DNA of 64,000 nt from Cacajao melanocephalus. Its lineage: Eukaryota > Chordata > Mammalia > Primates > Pitheciidae. The stretch lies in the NCBI GenBank assembly GCA_963573385.1, contig CAUYLG010075635.1, forward strand, positions 62,001-126,000, read 5' to 3'. The notes beneath the pieces were generated by a model. That model did no database searches, was not told where the DNA came from, and was given only the letters and a program-made list of their open reading frames with translations. Shown here in pieces: positions 12,641-27,459 of the stretch (positions within the stretch are counted from its first letter, which is position 1; each line of letters begins with the position of its first letter). A program made the translations under genes and the position numbers.

Positions 12641-14129
12641 GGGCTGGGATTCCACACCCCACCCGGGTCAGGCGGGGCTGGTGCAGCCCTCAGCCGAGGC
12701 GCCTGTGCTCTCAGCCCCCAACACGAGCTACGCTGTCAGGGCCAAGCTGCTTATGGCAGGGTAGAGGGGTGTTCCGAGAGGATTGACTATTTTATTGCCC
12801 AATTTGGAAGTAATCCTCAAGTCACGCTTCCCTTTAGAGCCATTTCATTTATAATACAAACCTAATTTTATTTAAATCTACGTCTCTAGACCAATGTCCC
12901 TGTACCTAAGAAAGGAATGGAATACTTAACAAGGAAAACTGACATTTTTACCTTAAAAAAAATCTCTATAAATACCTCCTGATTAACTTGATCTACAGGA
13001 ATGTGTTGTTTGTATGTTTGTGTAGATAATATGTTTATCTTTAAAAATAAAGTGAATTATAACTAGTGCTTCAGTTTACCAAAACAAATAGACTGCAGAA
13101 TTGAACTGTGGTCGATTGTTTGTAAATGAATACTCTAATGGAGAGAGCCCATCCATCTCTGGCTTCCCTGAAACTCACCGATAAACCATCAATCCATTAG
13201 GAGGTTCTCTCTTCTGCAATTTAGCACCAAGGAGTAAACACATTCATATAGGATCCATGATGTTTGGGGATAATAGTTCTTGCGGACATGATTCATGTGG
13301 AGTGTATCAGCGGAGGACGGCTGTCTTCAAGCTCCATTTTAATCTCCTTATGATCTTTATAATATTTATCGTACAAACAAACAGGAACCTGTGCATATTT
13401 ATGGGAAATAGTGAGGCTTTCAATATGAGCAGGTGCATAAATCCATGCACTCTGAAAAGAGGGAGACAGGCGAAGTCCAGATAGGCAGCGATCTTAGACA
13501 TAATTTTCAATTAAAATGGAGTTGAGCGGAGTGGCACTGCAGTCATTCCTCATTTTTATTTCAGCTCCTGAGGCAGGTAGGAGAGCTAAGCTCTAATTCA
13601 CGGTTCTCATCAGGCTGTTTTCTAAAAGACTCACAGGCAAGTCCATTTGGGGAATTTAACACAAGTGTCTTTTCCGGATCCTGTTATTTCCAGTAACTGT
13701 TTAGTACAGAAGATGGCATCATTTTGAAGCCCTCTCCTGGTGAGGGTTTTCTTGCGTGCCACCACGGCCACATTACGCCATGCAGGCCAGGAAAGGGTGT
13801 GCTCCTGAGAGCAGACAGGACGCTTTGGGATGGTATGGAGAGAACGTTTCCCTCTGAAACAATGCATGAAATGAAAATGCCTGGCACGGCTGTTGTTTCG
13901 GTGATTCATTGCTCTCCATTATTTTATCTTTTCAAACTTTTTCATCTGCTGTAATGCCCAGTTGTAAAAGCACTGTAACAAGGAGGTTTAGCTTGATGAG
14001 TCTGAGGGCGTGCTCTGAGCCCCAAGGAGCGGACTCTGTGGGCGCCTCTGTGGGGTGGTTGGGGCCTGGCTGTCAGGGTGGGCACCGCAGGGGCAGGGCT
14101 TACCAGTGAAGGCTCAGATCCCGGTGCCA
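12641..14129. other. Unique sequence with an AT-rich block
   Basis: Positions 12830-13560 are AT-rich, free of recognisable interspersed repeats and poor in open frames. The block has several homeodomain/GATA-type motifs (TAATTT, GATAATAG, TTTATCG) but nothing conclusive. The remainder is unique DNA. It is a candidate for conserved non-coding sequence rather than a gene. Confidence 0.4.
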
Positions 14130-14260
14130 TCCCTCAGCGACCATGTGGCTGTGGAATAAGGCGATGTGCTGTGCTGAGACCCATGCCCTCAATTGCAAAA
14201 TGTAGGTAATTCCACCCCCTTTCGGCGATTCCTGAGGGTGCAATGGGAAACAAAGTCAAC
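14130..14260 (+). repeat. Possible MIR fragment
   Basis: The order 'ACCATGTGGCTGTGGAATAA', 'CCCTCAATTGCAAAATGTAG', 'GGTAATTCCACCC' and 'GAGGGTGCAATGGG' resembles the MIR run from 'ctgtgtgacc' to 'catctgtaaaatggg' and 'gttgtgagg'. Divergence is high and the call is tentative. Confidence 0.45.
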
Positions 14261-16224
14261 AAAGCTGCCTGCAGATTCCGTGGTCAGTTCTCCCTCACGA
14301 GAGCCTGTCCTGCTAATCTCTGAGCCTCCAGAGGGTCCCACAGCACGGCTCGTTGCCTGCGCTATTCCTGGTGTGGGTGGAGTTCTCTGCTGTCTGCCAT
14401 GTCTGCCCAGAGCAGGTGCAATGAAGGTGCCCGCTGAGGGCTCAGGGGTCCCAGATGGGTGTGAGGGATGGCTTGTTCCAGCAGAGTTCACATGGACTGG
14501 GGAGCAGGGCCTGGCATGAATGCCAGTGTAGCCCCGGCACACCTGGCCTAGAGTTAGGCCAAGGAACGCGATGCTTCTGTCCTCCCCTGCAGCCATCCCT
14601 CTCCCTACAGTTCAGCAGTTATGAGGCTTCGAGCCTCTCAAAGGAGAAATACTGCAGGGCCCTCCCCATGGCGTGAGCGGACGCCTCAGTGACCAGGCCT
14701 CGGCCCTGGTATATAAAGAAGAGGGCATGGCCCCACGTGAACAAAGCAGGCGGATGACGGTGGGGCTTGAGGCTCAGACGGCCTCTCTGAAGGTGCTGTT
14801 TAGCCGCTCACAGCTGTGCTGTTCTGAGTGTGGAGGTTAGTATTTCAGTTCCCAGGGGTGCCCCTGGAGGGAACCCCTGGGAAAGAACAGGCTCCCCAGG
14901 GGGGCGGGCCAGCTCTGGGGTGACTGGTCCAACTCAGAGGGCTCAAGCACTGTCTCACTGAGGTCTGTGAAGCTCTAGGGGGTGGGGCAGTTATGGAAAT
15001 AGTTCCCACCCAGGGCTTTCAATCAGGCAGGAGAGAGGAGACACACTCTCTGGGGCTGCCCAGTTTCCTGTCCTGGGTCAAGTGTCTGCCTCACACCAAG
15101 CAGCCTTTGGCACTTCACAGGGACTGCAGCGGTCGGCTCCCACACGGGGTCTATCTGGGAAGCGTGTGCCACTCCCTCCGTGCAGAGGAGGACGCTCGTG
15201 TGTGACACTGATAATACAGGCTACAGGAATTGTTCAAATTCTAGAGGTTATCTGAGGTCACACTGCAGGGAAAAGAGGAAAAAGAGGCACCTGTGCTAAC
15301 TTGGATGCCCGAGTCACTCAGAACCAGGAAGACAGGGGCTGGGGCGACAGGGCCTATTTCTATGGATGAAATAGATTTTATGTGATAATAACTTGCACAC
15401 TAAGAAGTGCTTCTGTGCTTGTTGGAGGCCACTGGGCACGCAGTGTTGGGTCAGCGCGTGGGAGTTGTGGCCTCAGGCAGGTGGCCCAGGCAGGGATCCC
15501 ACGTTCACGGGCTCCTCAGCTGCAGTGTGAGCGCTTCTCACCGACGCCCTCCTGTCCAGACCAGCTGCGTTCAGGCAGAGAAGGCCAACTCCTCAACTGC
15601 AGCTCCTCCGGGAAAGTTCATGAAATTAGAAAAGCAGCAGAGGGAGGACACAGCCCCCAATCCTGCCCCTACCCGGGAACCAGGGTGACTGCCGCTCTCA
15701 GCTACGCCTTACTGAGCTCTGTAAAGACTGCCCTCGGTACAGTCTCCCTGCTCCACCGTCCTGCTGGGCAGCCGGTCAGGGGCTCTGGAGAGGTTCATGG
15801 GGATCTGCAAAGTGTGGAGTGCAGATGGGGAAGAGGTGCAGGGAGGCTGACGCTCTCCTGGAAGTGTTCACGGTGGAGGGGCTGGCCTGGCTTCAGGTGG
15901 GGATGCATCGCTCTGCCTCAGGAACACTGGCCTGTCCATTTGTGCTGCAGGATAACAGAACTCCCAGCTCCTCACGAGAGGAAGCCTGGGGTGAGCGCCT
16001 TCCTCCCTCGCCAGCACATGCCCTTGGCCATCTATTCAGGAAGCCTGTGTTGCCCACCCCTTCCCTAGAGATCTTCCCATGTCCCCGGCTTGCAGCTTCG
16101 GCCTCCCAGGGTCCTCCTGCGTGTGGACTGATGGACATGCAGAATCCTCCTGGGGTGTCCCAGAGAAAGCAGGTGACCTGCCAGAGTCTTGCAGAAACTG
16201 GACTCAGGGCTACAGGTCCAGCTA
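14261..16224. other. Unique GC-rich sequence, no gene recognised
   Basis: The open frame at 15382-16068 (plus, 228 residues) has no recognisable domain, no low-complexity explanation and competing frames, so it is not called as a gene. A TATA-like 'GGTATATAAAGAAG' occurs near 14707, without other promoter evidence. Confidence 0.5.
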
Positions 16225-16237
16225 ACGTTGCCTCTTT

Positions 16238-16536
16238 TTCTTTTTCTTTTTTTTGGGGGACTGAGTCTTGCTTTGTCACCAGGCTGGAGTGCAGTGGCAC
16301 GATCTTGGCTCACTGCAGCCTCCGCAACCCCCGGGTTCAAGCGATTCTCTTGCTTCAGCCTCCCAGGTAGCTGGGACTACACACACGTGCCACTACGCCC
16401 AGCTAATTTTTGTATTTTTAGTAGAGACAGGGTTTCACCATGTTGGCCAGGCTCGTCTCAATCTCTTGACCTTGTGATCTGCCCGCCTCGGCCTCCCAAA
16501 GTGCTCAATTACAGGTGTGAGCCACTGCGCCCGACG
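16238..16536 (-). mobile_element. Full-length Alu, antisense
   Basis: A T-rich tail, both monomers and the A-rich linker are intact from 'GACTGAGTCTTGCTTTGTCA' to 'GTGAGCCACTGCGCCCGAC'. A degenerate direct repeat (ACGTTGCCTCTTT at 16225-16237, ACATTGGTTCTTT at 16537-16549; three differences) may be the target duplication. The Alu supplies most of a 217-residue open frame that is therefore spurious. Confidence 0.96.
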
Positions 16537-16549
16537 ACATTGGTTCTTT

Positions 16550-18180
<1,631 letters not shown>

Positions 18181-18192
18181 GTGAAAGTTCTT

Positions 18193-18496
<304 letters not shown>

Positions 18497-18498
18497 GT

Positions 18499-18528
18499 CA
18501 AAGTTCTTAAAGCGCTTTAAGAACTTTG
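18499..18528. repeat. Perfect 30-bp palindrome
   Basis: The left arm 18499-18513 (CAAAGTTCTTAAAGC) is the exact reverse complement of the right arm 18514-18528 (GCTTTAAGAACTTTG), with no spacer. Flanking base pairs do not extend it. Its left part coincides with the right-hand target duplication of the adjacent Alu. Confidence 0.99.
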
Positions 18529-19309
18529 TATTTTTCACCACTGAAAATACAATTGAGAGGCGCAAAAATGTGTGAGTGAGCTCCCATGGAGCCTTAACCT
18601 GCCTGGTCCAACGGGTTGATGGCAGGTTGGCTTCCATGTCAAGGATGCTGCAGATGTGTGAAATGCTGAGAAGGATGGACAGGAGCGCATTGATCCCTGC
18701 ATGCTCCGGGGTCCGCTGAATAGTATCGTACTTGACAGTGTCTTTCAACGAAATAAAGTATACGGTGCTCTACAAGCTGGATTAAAATATCGAGCCGCCA
18801 TTGCTATCTGCAAGGCATTATTTGATTAACATGATAAGGTACAGTACAACTCTACAGCTGCCAACGTGCATAGTCCTGGGGAAGTAATTACACGGCAACC
18901 GAGGATGTGGCTTAGTGCTTAACGCAACTATTTTTCCAGGTCACGATGAAGAGTGTGACGTCAATTTGCCACCTGCCTTCTCATAATGTCAAATGCGTTT
19001 AAAAGGAAGTTTAGTAAGCACCTTTACACACAAATTTTACAAAGAGAAAATGCCACTTTTTATTTGAAAACATACCTGCTTTGTTTTGGTCAGCATGGCA
19101 CACGAGTGTAAGAACTAGTAGCTATGCTTGAAACCACCTGGAGAAAGTTAAAATGATTTTCCCACAGTACGTTTTGTTTCATTCCATTTTTGGTGACCGG
19201 ACCGTTTATCTGTCCTCTATTTTCCATGCTTCAGGGAGAAAGAGAAAATCAAAGTTATGCCTGACTACTTGATGCTGCTTTTCTTGTTCCCAAATAAAAT
19301 CTACAAAAA
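18529..19309. other. Unique AT-rich block with a consensus CRE
   Basis: No repeat family is recognised. The full palindromic CRE TGACGTCA lies at 18956-18963, followed a few bases on by an E-box CACCTG. TAATTACA and TTTGATTAACATGATAA motifs occur about 100 bases upstream. Open frames are very short. It is a plausible regulatory or conserved non-coding block, but function is only inferred. Confidence 0.4.
18956..18963. promoter_or_regulatory. Consensus cAMP-response element motif
   Basis: The 8-bp palindrome TGACGTCA is perfect and retains its central CpG. CREB/ATF binding to this motif is established knowledge. Occupancy here is unknown, and one 8-mer can arise by chance. Confidence 0.35.
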
Positions 19310-19460
19310 CAGGCTCGGTTTTGGTGTCAGGAAAAGAGGGTTCCCACCCTGGGTCTGTGGCCGTGGACACACCACACGTCCTTCTGGGGTTCCGTTTTCT
19401 CACCTTTCAAGTTGGAATAATAAGGTGTGGTTTTGTAGTGTTGTGAGAATCCAGAGGTGG
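19310..19460 (+). repeat. MIR-like SINE
   Basis: Sense MIR landmarks in order: 'GGTTTTGGTGTCAGGAAAAG', 'CACCCTGGGTCTGTGGCCGT', 'GGGGTTCCGTTTTCTCACCT', 'GGAATAATAAGGTGTGG' and 'GTAGTGTTGTGAGAAT'. These fit the MIR tRNA-related head, the 'cagtttcctcatctgtaaaa' core and the tail. Confidence 0.7.
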
Positions 19461-19524
19461 GCATTGTGAAAATGACACTTCGAGGCAGTGCTCAAGGCAG
19501 GTGCTATCGCCTCCCGCTTATTGC

Positions 19525-21870
<2,346 letters not shown>

Positions 21871-23364
21871 AGGGAGCCCAACATGGTTCTGGGATTTGCT
21901 ACTTAAATGGTGCATTTTTCCCCACCCGGCGCCACCCCATCTGTTGAGCAGTCCTGGGGAGTTTGTCCTAGTCCTGCCATATGCTTGTACATCCTTCTAG
22001 ACCTTTCTCTTGTGCCTATGTGTGAAGGCAGCTAGCCCAGTCTTCCTCCTGTGAGCTGAGTTGCTGCCATGCCATGTGCCACTGGGAAGTTTAGGACACA
22101 CAGATCCCCTGGTCATTGTCCTACAGTGTTTTCTGTCCACCCACAGCCTGCTCTGCCAGACCCTTGCTCTTGGCCAGTCAGCCCTCCCATGGCCTTTAAT
22201 CTCTCATGGCACAACCCAGCACATTAGAGCTTAGCTTACTTCCTAATCCCAGCACCTGCCAAGGCATTCTCAAATAACACTGTGCAGTAAATGTCTATTA
22301 TCCCAGGGACACAGGCCACTGTCCAAAATTCTGCAGCCCTTTTCATTCCATAACAAACTTCAGAAGTGAGGAGTCTGAAGCTTAGAGGGATCTCTGCTGG
22401 CTTAACCAGAACCATCTGGTGAGCTGATGCCTGATCTTAGACTAGAGCTTTATTCTTTCAGATTTGAACACTGAACCTTGTATCCTCATTGGCTGGTGGG
22501 AAATGGAACATCTCATGACTTAAATGATCAGTGTAAATCCTGATGCCCCAAAGGGTTTCTCCATGGCTTTCCTGCGACGGCTCAGGAATTTGGATCCTGT
22601 CTCTCTATATTTCACAGTTAAAGGGAAAAAAGACAAGGGTATAATTTTTGCTAATGGATTATTATATTCCATTTACATATATTTTTCTAATTATTTTATT
22701 CATAAAAAATTATTGTTCCAACTAAATGGCCTGAGATTTCTTTCTAAGGGAGGCTTGAGGAATTTGCCGAGCCATCTGGACAGTTGATTTAATTAGCAGC
22801 ACCACTCTCATGCTCACGAGGCTGGGAGAGACGAGAGCTTTTCCCCTGTGCTTGGAGCTGCCTCTGTGCTCCAGCTCTGCTTGTGCGGTGAGGGTTTGTA
22901 GTGGAGAGGGAGGGCCTCCTTGGAGGGATTGAGTCTGTTATGCAACTTAGCCCTTCGATTCTTGGTTCTTGTTGACTGCGCAGTCAAAAGAGGAAGAGGA
23001 TGTGGGGGGCTGTGGATATGCATTTCCTTCCTGACCCAGGACCATGGTCTCAAGAAACTGAGGGTCTCATATACCCTCAGGAGGCATCACTGCCAAGGGG
23101 AAGGCCCCAGTTTTCAAGCTGTACAGACCTAGGTTTAAAGCCTAACAGATAAGACATGGAAGCAGAATCATGATGCTTTGTGCAAGCACAGCATCACATT
23201 GGGGGACAGAGAGCAGCCTTCAAAAGACGCATCCCTGACCTCCTAGAGAAAGACCTTTCAGCACCACAGACAGCGACCAAGCCTGTTGCCTCAGGACAGG
23301 GAAAGTACATTGTTAAAGCAATCAGTGTGTAATAGCCTCCGCCAGTTTGCTAATTAATTAATTA
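21871..23364. other. Mostly unique sequence with a MIR-like trace
   Basis: Positions 22330-22445 resemble an antisense MIR ('GAAGTGAGGAGTCTGAAGCT', 'CTGATGCCTGATCTTAGACT'), but weakly. Positions 22600-22760 are AT-rich. No gene is recognised. Confidence 0.45.
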
Positions 23365-23518
23365 ATTTTATAGACAGGATCTCACTCTGTTGCTCAGGCT
23401 GGAGCTCAGTGGCACAATCTCAGGTGACTACAGGCTTGACCTCCTGGGCTCAAGCAATCCTCCCGCTTCGGGTTCCCAAGTAGCTGAGACCACGGGCACA
23501 TGCCACCATGCCCGGCTG
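23365..23518 (-). mobile_element. Alu right-monomer fragment, antisense
   Basis: One antisense Alu monomer runs from 'GACAGGATCTCACTCTGTTG' to 'ATGCCACCATGCCCGGCTGA' and stops where the central linker would begin. A (TTAA)n-like stretch replaces the poly(T). It is either a 5'-truncated Alu or a free monomer; I cannot tell which. Confidence 0.88.
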
Positions 23519-23879
23519 ACAGAAGTTTCGACGAAAAATAATGCAAAGGCAGGCAGACACGGAAGGAAGAGCTGTTTTAAGTCGGATGCTGCATCAATCA
23601 AGACCCCAGCAGGACAGAGAGGGCAACCTCAGAGAGTTTAACTGCAGAGAGCTAGCAGGGGGATCATTTACAGAGCTGCATGAGGACTTAAAGGAGCCCA
23701 GAAGCAATGGTGGAGCCGTTGGGAGTGGAAGCGGCGTTGGGCCATGTGTGTTTTTAAGCCTGAGGAGGCAAAAGAAAAGATCAGTGTTCCTAGGACCTTA
23801 CGAGAGCTGTGAGTATGGAAGAGGGGGCTGCCTACTGTGGCTGCAGTCAGAAGTAGAGACACATTTATTGACAGACTCA
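23519..23879. other. Unique or unassigned sequence
   Basis: A purine-rich stretch with no recognisable repeat or gene. It may belong with the unassigned repeat that follows. Confidence 0.45.
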
Positions 23880-24226
23880 GAGAGGTAGCAAAGGGCCAGG
23901 GGATAAAGCCCTGACCCCTTCTTCTCCCTCCTCCCTCCTCGTCTCATGCTGCTGCCTTCCATTGACTGAGGCCAACCAGAAGCCAGGAGATTTAGCTATG
24001 GAGTCTGTGCCTTCCAGGTGCCTTCTGGGAAGGGTGGAGAGGTAGCAAGGGGCCAGGGGATAAAGCCCTGACCCCCTCTCCTCCCTCCTCATCTCGTGCT
24101 GCTGCCTTCCATTGACTGAGCCCAACCAGAAGCCAGAGGCACAGGAGCTTTGGCTATGAAGTCTGTGCCTTCCAAGAAGGGTATATGGAGGGGCAAATGG
24201 AAAATAACCATTACAGAGCATCAGGG
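23880..24226 (+). repeat. 157-bp tandem duplication within an unassigned interspersed repeat
   Basis: A unit starting GAGAGGTAGCAA at 23880 recurs at 24037 (offset 157). The shared content includes 'GGCCAGGGGATAAAGCCCTG', a pyrimidine tract, 'GCTGCTGCCTTCCATTGACT' and 'CAACCAGAAGCCAG'. The second copy has a 12-base insertion (AGGCACAGGAGC region) and a shorter pyrimidine tract. The sequence resembles a dispersed human repeat I recall but cannot name. The minus-strand frame reads both copies in phase, which is coincidental. Confidence 0.8.
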
Positions 24227-24230
24227 ATGG

Positions 24231-24627
24231 TGCTGTGTGGTCTGAATGTGTGTCTCCTCTAAATGTGCTGTTGAAACGTAATCCCCAGTGTCGGGGGTGG
24301 GGCCTCGTGAGAGTGGTTTGGGTCATGGGGAAGGACGCCTTGTGGCTCGGTGCTGTCTTCACCACAGTGAATGAGTTCTGTTGAGATCTAGTCATTTAGA
24401 AGTGTGTGGCACCTCCCCTGCCTGTTGCTCCCACTCTGCCAGGTGAGATACCTGCCTCCTCTTCACCTTCTGCCATGACTGGAAGCCTCCTGAGACCTCC
24501 CAGCAGCAGATGTTGGCACCGTGCTTCCTGTGCAGCCTGCAGAACCATGAGCCAATTAAACCTCTTTTCCTTATAAATTACCCAGTCTCAGGTATTTCTT
24601 TGTAGCAATGCAAGAATGACCTAATCA
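24231..24627 (+). mobile_element. MSTA/MSTB-like MaLR LTR
   Basis: The LTR opens TGCTGTGTGGTCTGAATG and follows the MST order: 'GTTGAAACGTAATCCCCAGT', 'GAGTTCTGTTGAGATCTAGT', 'GTGGCACCTCCCC', 'CCTCTTCACCTTCTGCCATG', 'GCAGAACCATGAGCCAATTA', AACCTC, then 'AATTACCCAGTCTCAGGTAT' and a TGACCTAATCA end. It is a solo LTR of about 400 bases, close to the usual length. Confidence 0.9.
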
Positions 24628-24639
24628 ATCCAGAAGGCT

Positions 24640-25690
24640 ACTCTGATGAAGTCACACTGGAGTGGAAAGCTCAATAAAACAGGCTGAGCTCTGTGGATGT
24701 CTGGGCAGGGAGAGCACGTGTGCAAAGGCCCTGAGGCAGGCATATGTTTGGTGTGTACAAGAGCAAGGAGGCCAGCGTGGCTGGGCAACAGCAATGGGAA
24801 AGTAGGAGAAGAGGAGGGCAGGGGTCAGCAGGGCAGGGCCAGGGCCAGGCACTCACAGTGTGCTGGATGCTGTGCCTTAGCTGAGTGCGGGGGAAGGTAC
24901 TGGAAAGTTTTAGGCAGAAGACAAACATAATATAATTTTTAAATGATGACTATAATGCTTCAAAGGGGGAGGAGATTGGAGAAAAGAGGCCAGTTTAAAA
25001 ACTGCACATGTATTCAATAACTATCTATGGAGCTCATCCTCCCTGCCAGGCTGGTCTAGGGCCTGGAGTCATCACAGCATACTCAGTCACAGAAAACCAA
25101 ACCTGTCTCTTAGTGGACCCTTGTGAAATAGGACAGGCAGGAAATCAAGGTGGTTTCAACTAGGGTCTTCAAGGGCTTACAGCAGGAAGTGGTTGGATTC
25201 TGATAGACTTTGAAAACAGAGCCTCTGTGATTTAATAGATTGGAAAGGTGATACAAGGACAAGAGCCCGTCTTTTGACCTCAGTGATTGGAAGAATGAAG
25301 TTTCTACTTCCTGAGACAGAGGACACACCAAGAGTGCTGTGAGGACAAAGCCAAACACCTGCTTGGGCATCTTCACTTCCAGCTGTTCCTGGGCATATGA
25401 GTGAGGACGCGGGGGGGGCCTCAGACACACACAGTCTGGAGATTGAGGGGCAGAGCTGGCATTCTGGACAGGGCATTGTCAGCACACAGTGGTATCCATG
25501 GCACCGTGTGAAATCACCTATGGCATGAACGGAGGTGGAGAAGGGATGAGGTTCCAGGACAGGGGCCAAGTGGCAGCCAGCCAGGGAGATTCTGGATTGT
25601 GAGAAAGAGAAGCAGAGATGCAGGAGAAGGCCCAGGAGAGAGAGGTACCCTGGAGGCTGAGAGTGACAGGGAGGAGGGAAGGAAGGAGCG
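24640..25690 (-). mobile_element. L2 LINE remnant including decayed reverse-transcriptase region
   Basis: The antisense L2 order is clear: 'GTGCAAAGGCCCTGAGGCAG', 'AAGGAGGCCAGCGTGGCTGG', then 'AGTGGTTGGATTCTGATAGA', 'GATTGGAAGAATGAAGTTTC', 'GTCAGCACACAGTGG' and 'GAAGCAGAGATGCAGGAGAA'. A recognisable piece of the L2 RT fingers/palm region is in pieces on the minus strand near 25480-25690, with stops and frame changes. The window contains two such L2 copies within 5 kb; this one repeats sequence also present in the 19.5-21.9 kb copy. Confidence 0.75.
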
Positions 25691-27459
25691 GGGCGGGGCT
25701 GGCTGTGAGTGTGGCGGAGGACGGATAACGGCGGCTGAGGGAGGACCACGGGTTCCGCACTGTGGAAAGGCGTGCACAAACCCGACGAGAACAGTTGGGG
25801 TCATCTTTTATTAACAACTAAAGTATCTGCATGAAAGTATGCCCGGAGGCCCGGTGGAGCCCAGCAGGGAACTGCCTCCCTCCCACTCCCTCCCGCCTGT
25901 GTATGGGAGCCGCATTCAGAAAGATCCGCCACCACCTCCAGGTGCCGATCCGGGACACCACGAGATTATTTGCTGCTGTCCCCAAGTGGGGAAAGTGCCA
26001 GATCACATTTGGGGCCGTAGCTCCTGAGGGCTGTTGATGCTGGTGACTTCCGAGCCAGTGCCCAGGTGCTCCTCGTGGAAGTTAGATGCACTGACAGCAG
26101 ATGCCCTGGCTAAATCGTGCAATCTCATTTTACAAATAGATCGGTAATCATCTGTGTCCTGATTCTCACCTGAGTGCACAGGTGGACGGGGAGTGAGAAG
26201 CTGAGGGACGTGGGAAAGAGCCACACTCCAGGCTGTGAACAGCTGCAGGCCGGCGCACGGGCCAGGGTCAGCATCCTGGTAAAGTCCTTCCCAATCTGAC
26301 AGATGGTGGGAGGGGCCGCGTCTTTCCTGAAGTCCAGTCCCTTCAAGGTCTTTTAAATTCCGCTGCTAAAATACATGGCAGCTCCTCGTTTCTGTCTAAT
26401 GAATTTGTAAAATTGCTTGGATGCAAGCAAACCGGCAAATGTTCACCTGTAAGCCACTGAGTGACTGATGCCAGCCAGCGCCAAGGACCGGGAATGAGGG
26501 AGACAGAGAGGCGTGGGGAGGTGATGATCCCGGCTGCTTCCCAGGACAGCTCCTTCTCCAGAGCAATGGCGTCTCCACGACCGATAGAACCAATAGACAG
26601 CGGGACCAAGCTTGGCCTCCTGGACTGGAGACGGGGACGGAGGTGTGGAGCTGGAGGCTTTGGAGGCCTGAAGGCTGGTGAAATGGCAGAATGCCCTCCA
26701 GAGCTGAAGCTGGGGACGCGTCCTCCAGACAGCAGCAGACGCCGAGCACGAGGTGCACGGTAGCCCCTCTTGCTCTGCAGTTCCGAGGCCCCCGAACCAG
26801 CCGTCTGCAGTGTAGATGCAGCCGGGTGTCTGCTGCACTGGGACTAAGTAACCGCAGAGAAAGGGATCTTTGTGGGTGTTCTCATCTGTGCCGAATCATT
26901 CTAGAACAACACGAAAGTAGTTCCTCCAGTAATTTTTGGAAAACTTTCCTAAATCGCTGGACATACTCACAGGGAGAGGCAAATGTGGCCTAAGATTTTG
27001 GGTTCTTTAAAGGTTGAGTTAGTATTTCCAGCTTGGTTTCTTAGCAAGGAAACAACAAGAAAAATAAATAAAATGCCTGGAGAAGTTTGGGAGCCGGGTA
27101 GAGTCTAGAAGAAGGTGCGTGGAATTTCAAACGTGGTTTGGTAGAGGGCCAGAGAGAGCAGGGAGCTTTCCCTGCATGGGGTGCCAGAACCATGGGCTGC
27201 CTTTAGCGGAAAGGAGTCATTGCTGACAAAGGATATGTATGTGTGTGTGTGTAAGACAGAGAGCATGTGGGCAAGGGTGTGTGTGTAAAAGTATCAAAGA
27301 TTTTCAATTTGAGGGGTGGCGTGGGAACCACAGACGTCTTTAAAATTAGATTAAAACCGTGGATATTCAGAAAAAGTGCACACACACCCAGAGGAAAAGA
27401 ATTTCATGTGGGTGTTTGACGTTTTCACCATCAGGCCAAGAACTTCAGACCCACAATAA
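25691..27459. other. Unique GC-rich DNA with two CpG clusters
   Basis: CpG dinucleotides are locally denser at about 25685-25790 and 26635-26840 than elsewhere in the window, but neither stretch looks like a full CpG island. A short TG repeat lies at 27236-27252. I see no repeat family and no exon I can support. Confidence 0.45.

Noticed and set aside
14700..14720. TATA-like GGTATATAAAGAAG as a promoter
   Set aside because: No initiator, CpG cluster or downstream transcript structure; TATA-like strings are common.
15382..16068. 228-residue plus-strand frame
   Set aside because: Overlapped by several other frames, with no recognisable domain and no exon boundaries that can be defended.
25685..26840. 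CpG clusters as a CpG-island promoter
   Set aside because: CpGs are only locally dense and interrupted by CpG-poor DNA, and part overlaps an old L2; no exon follows.
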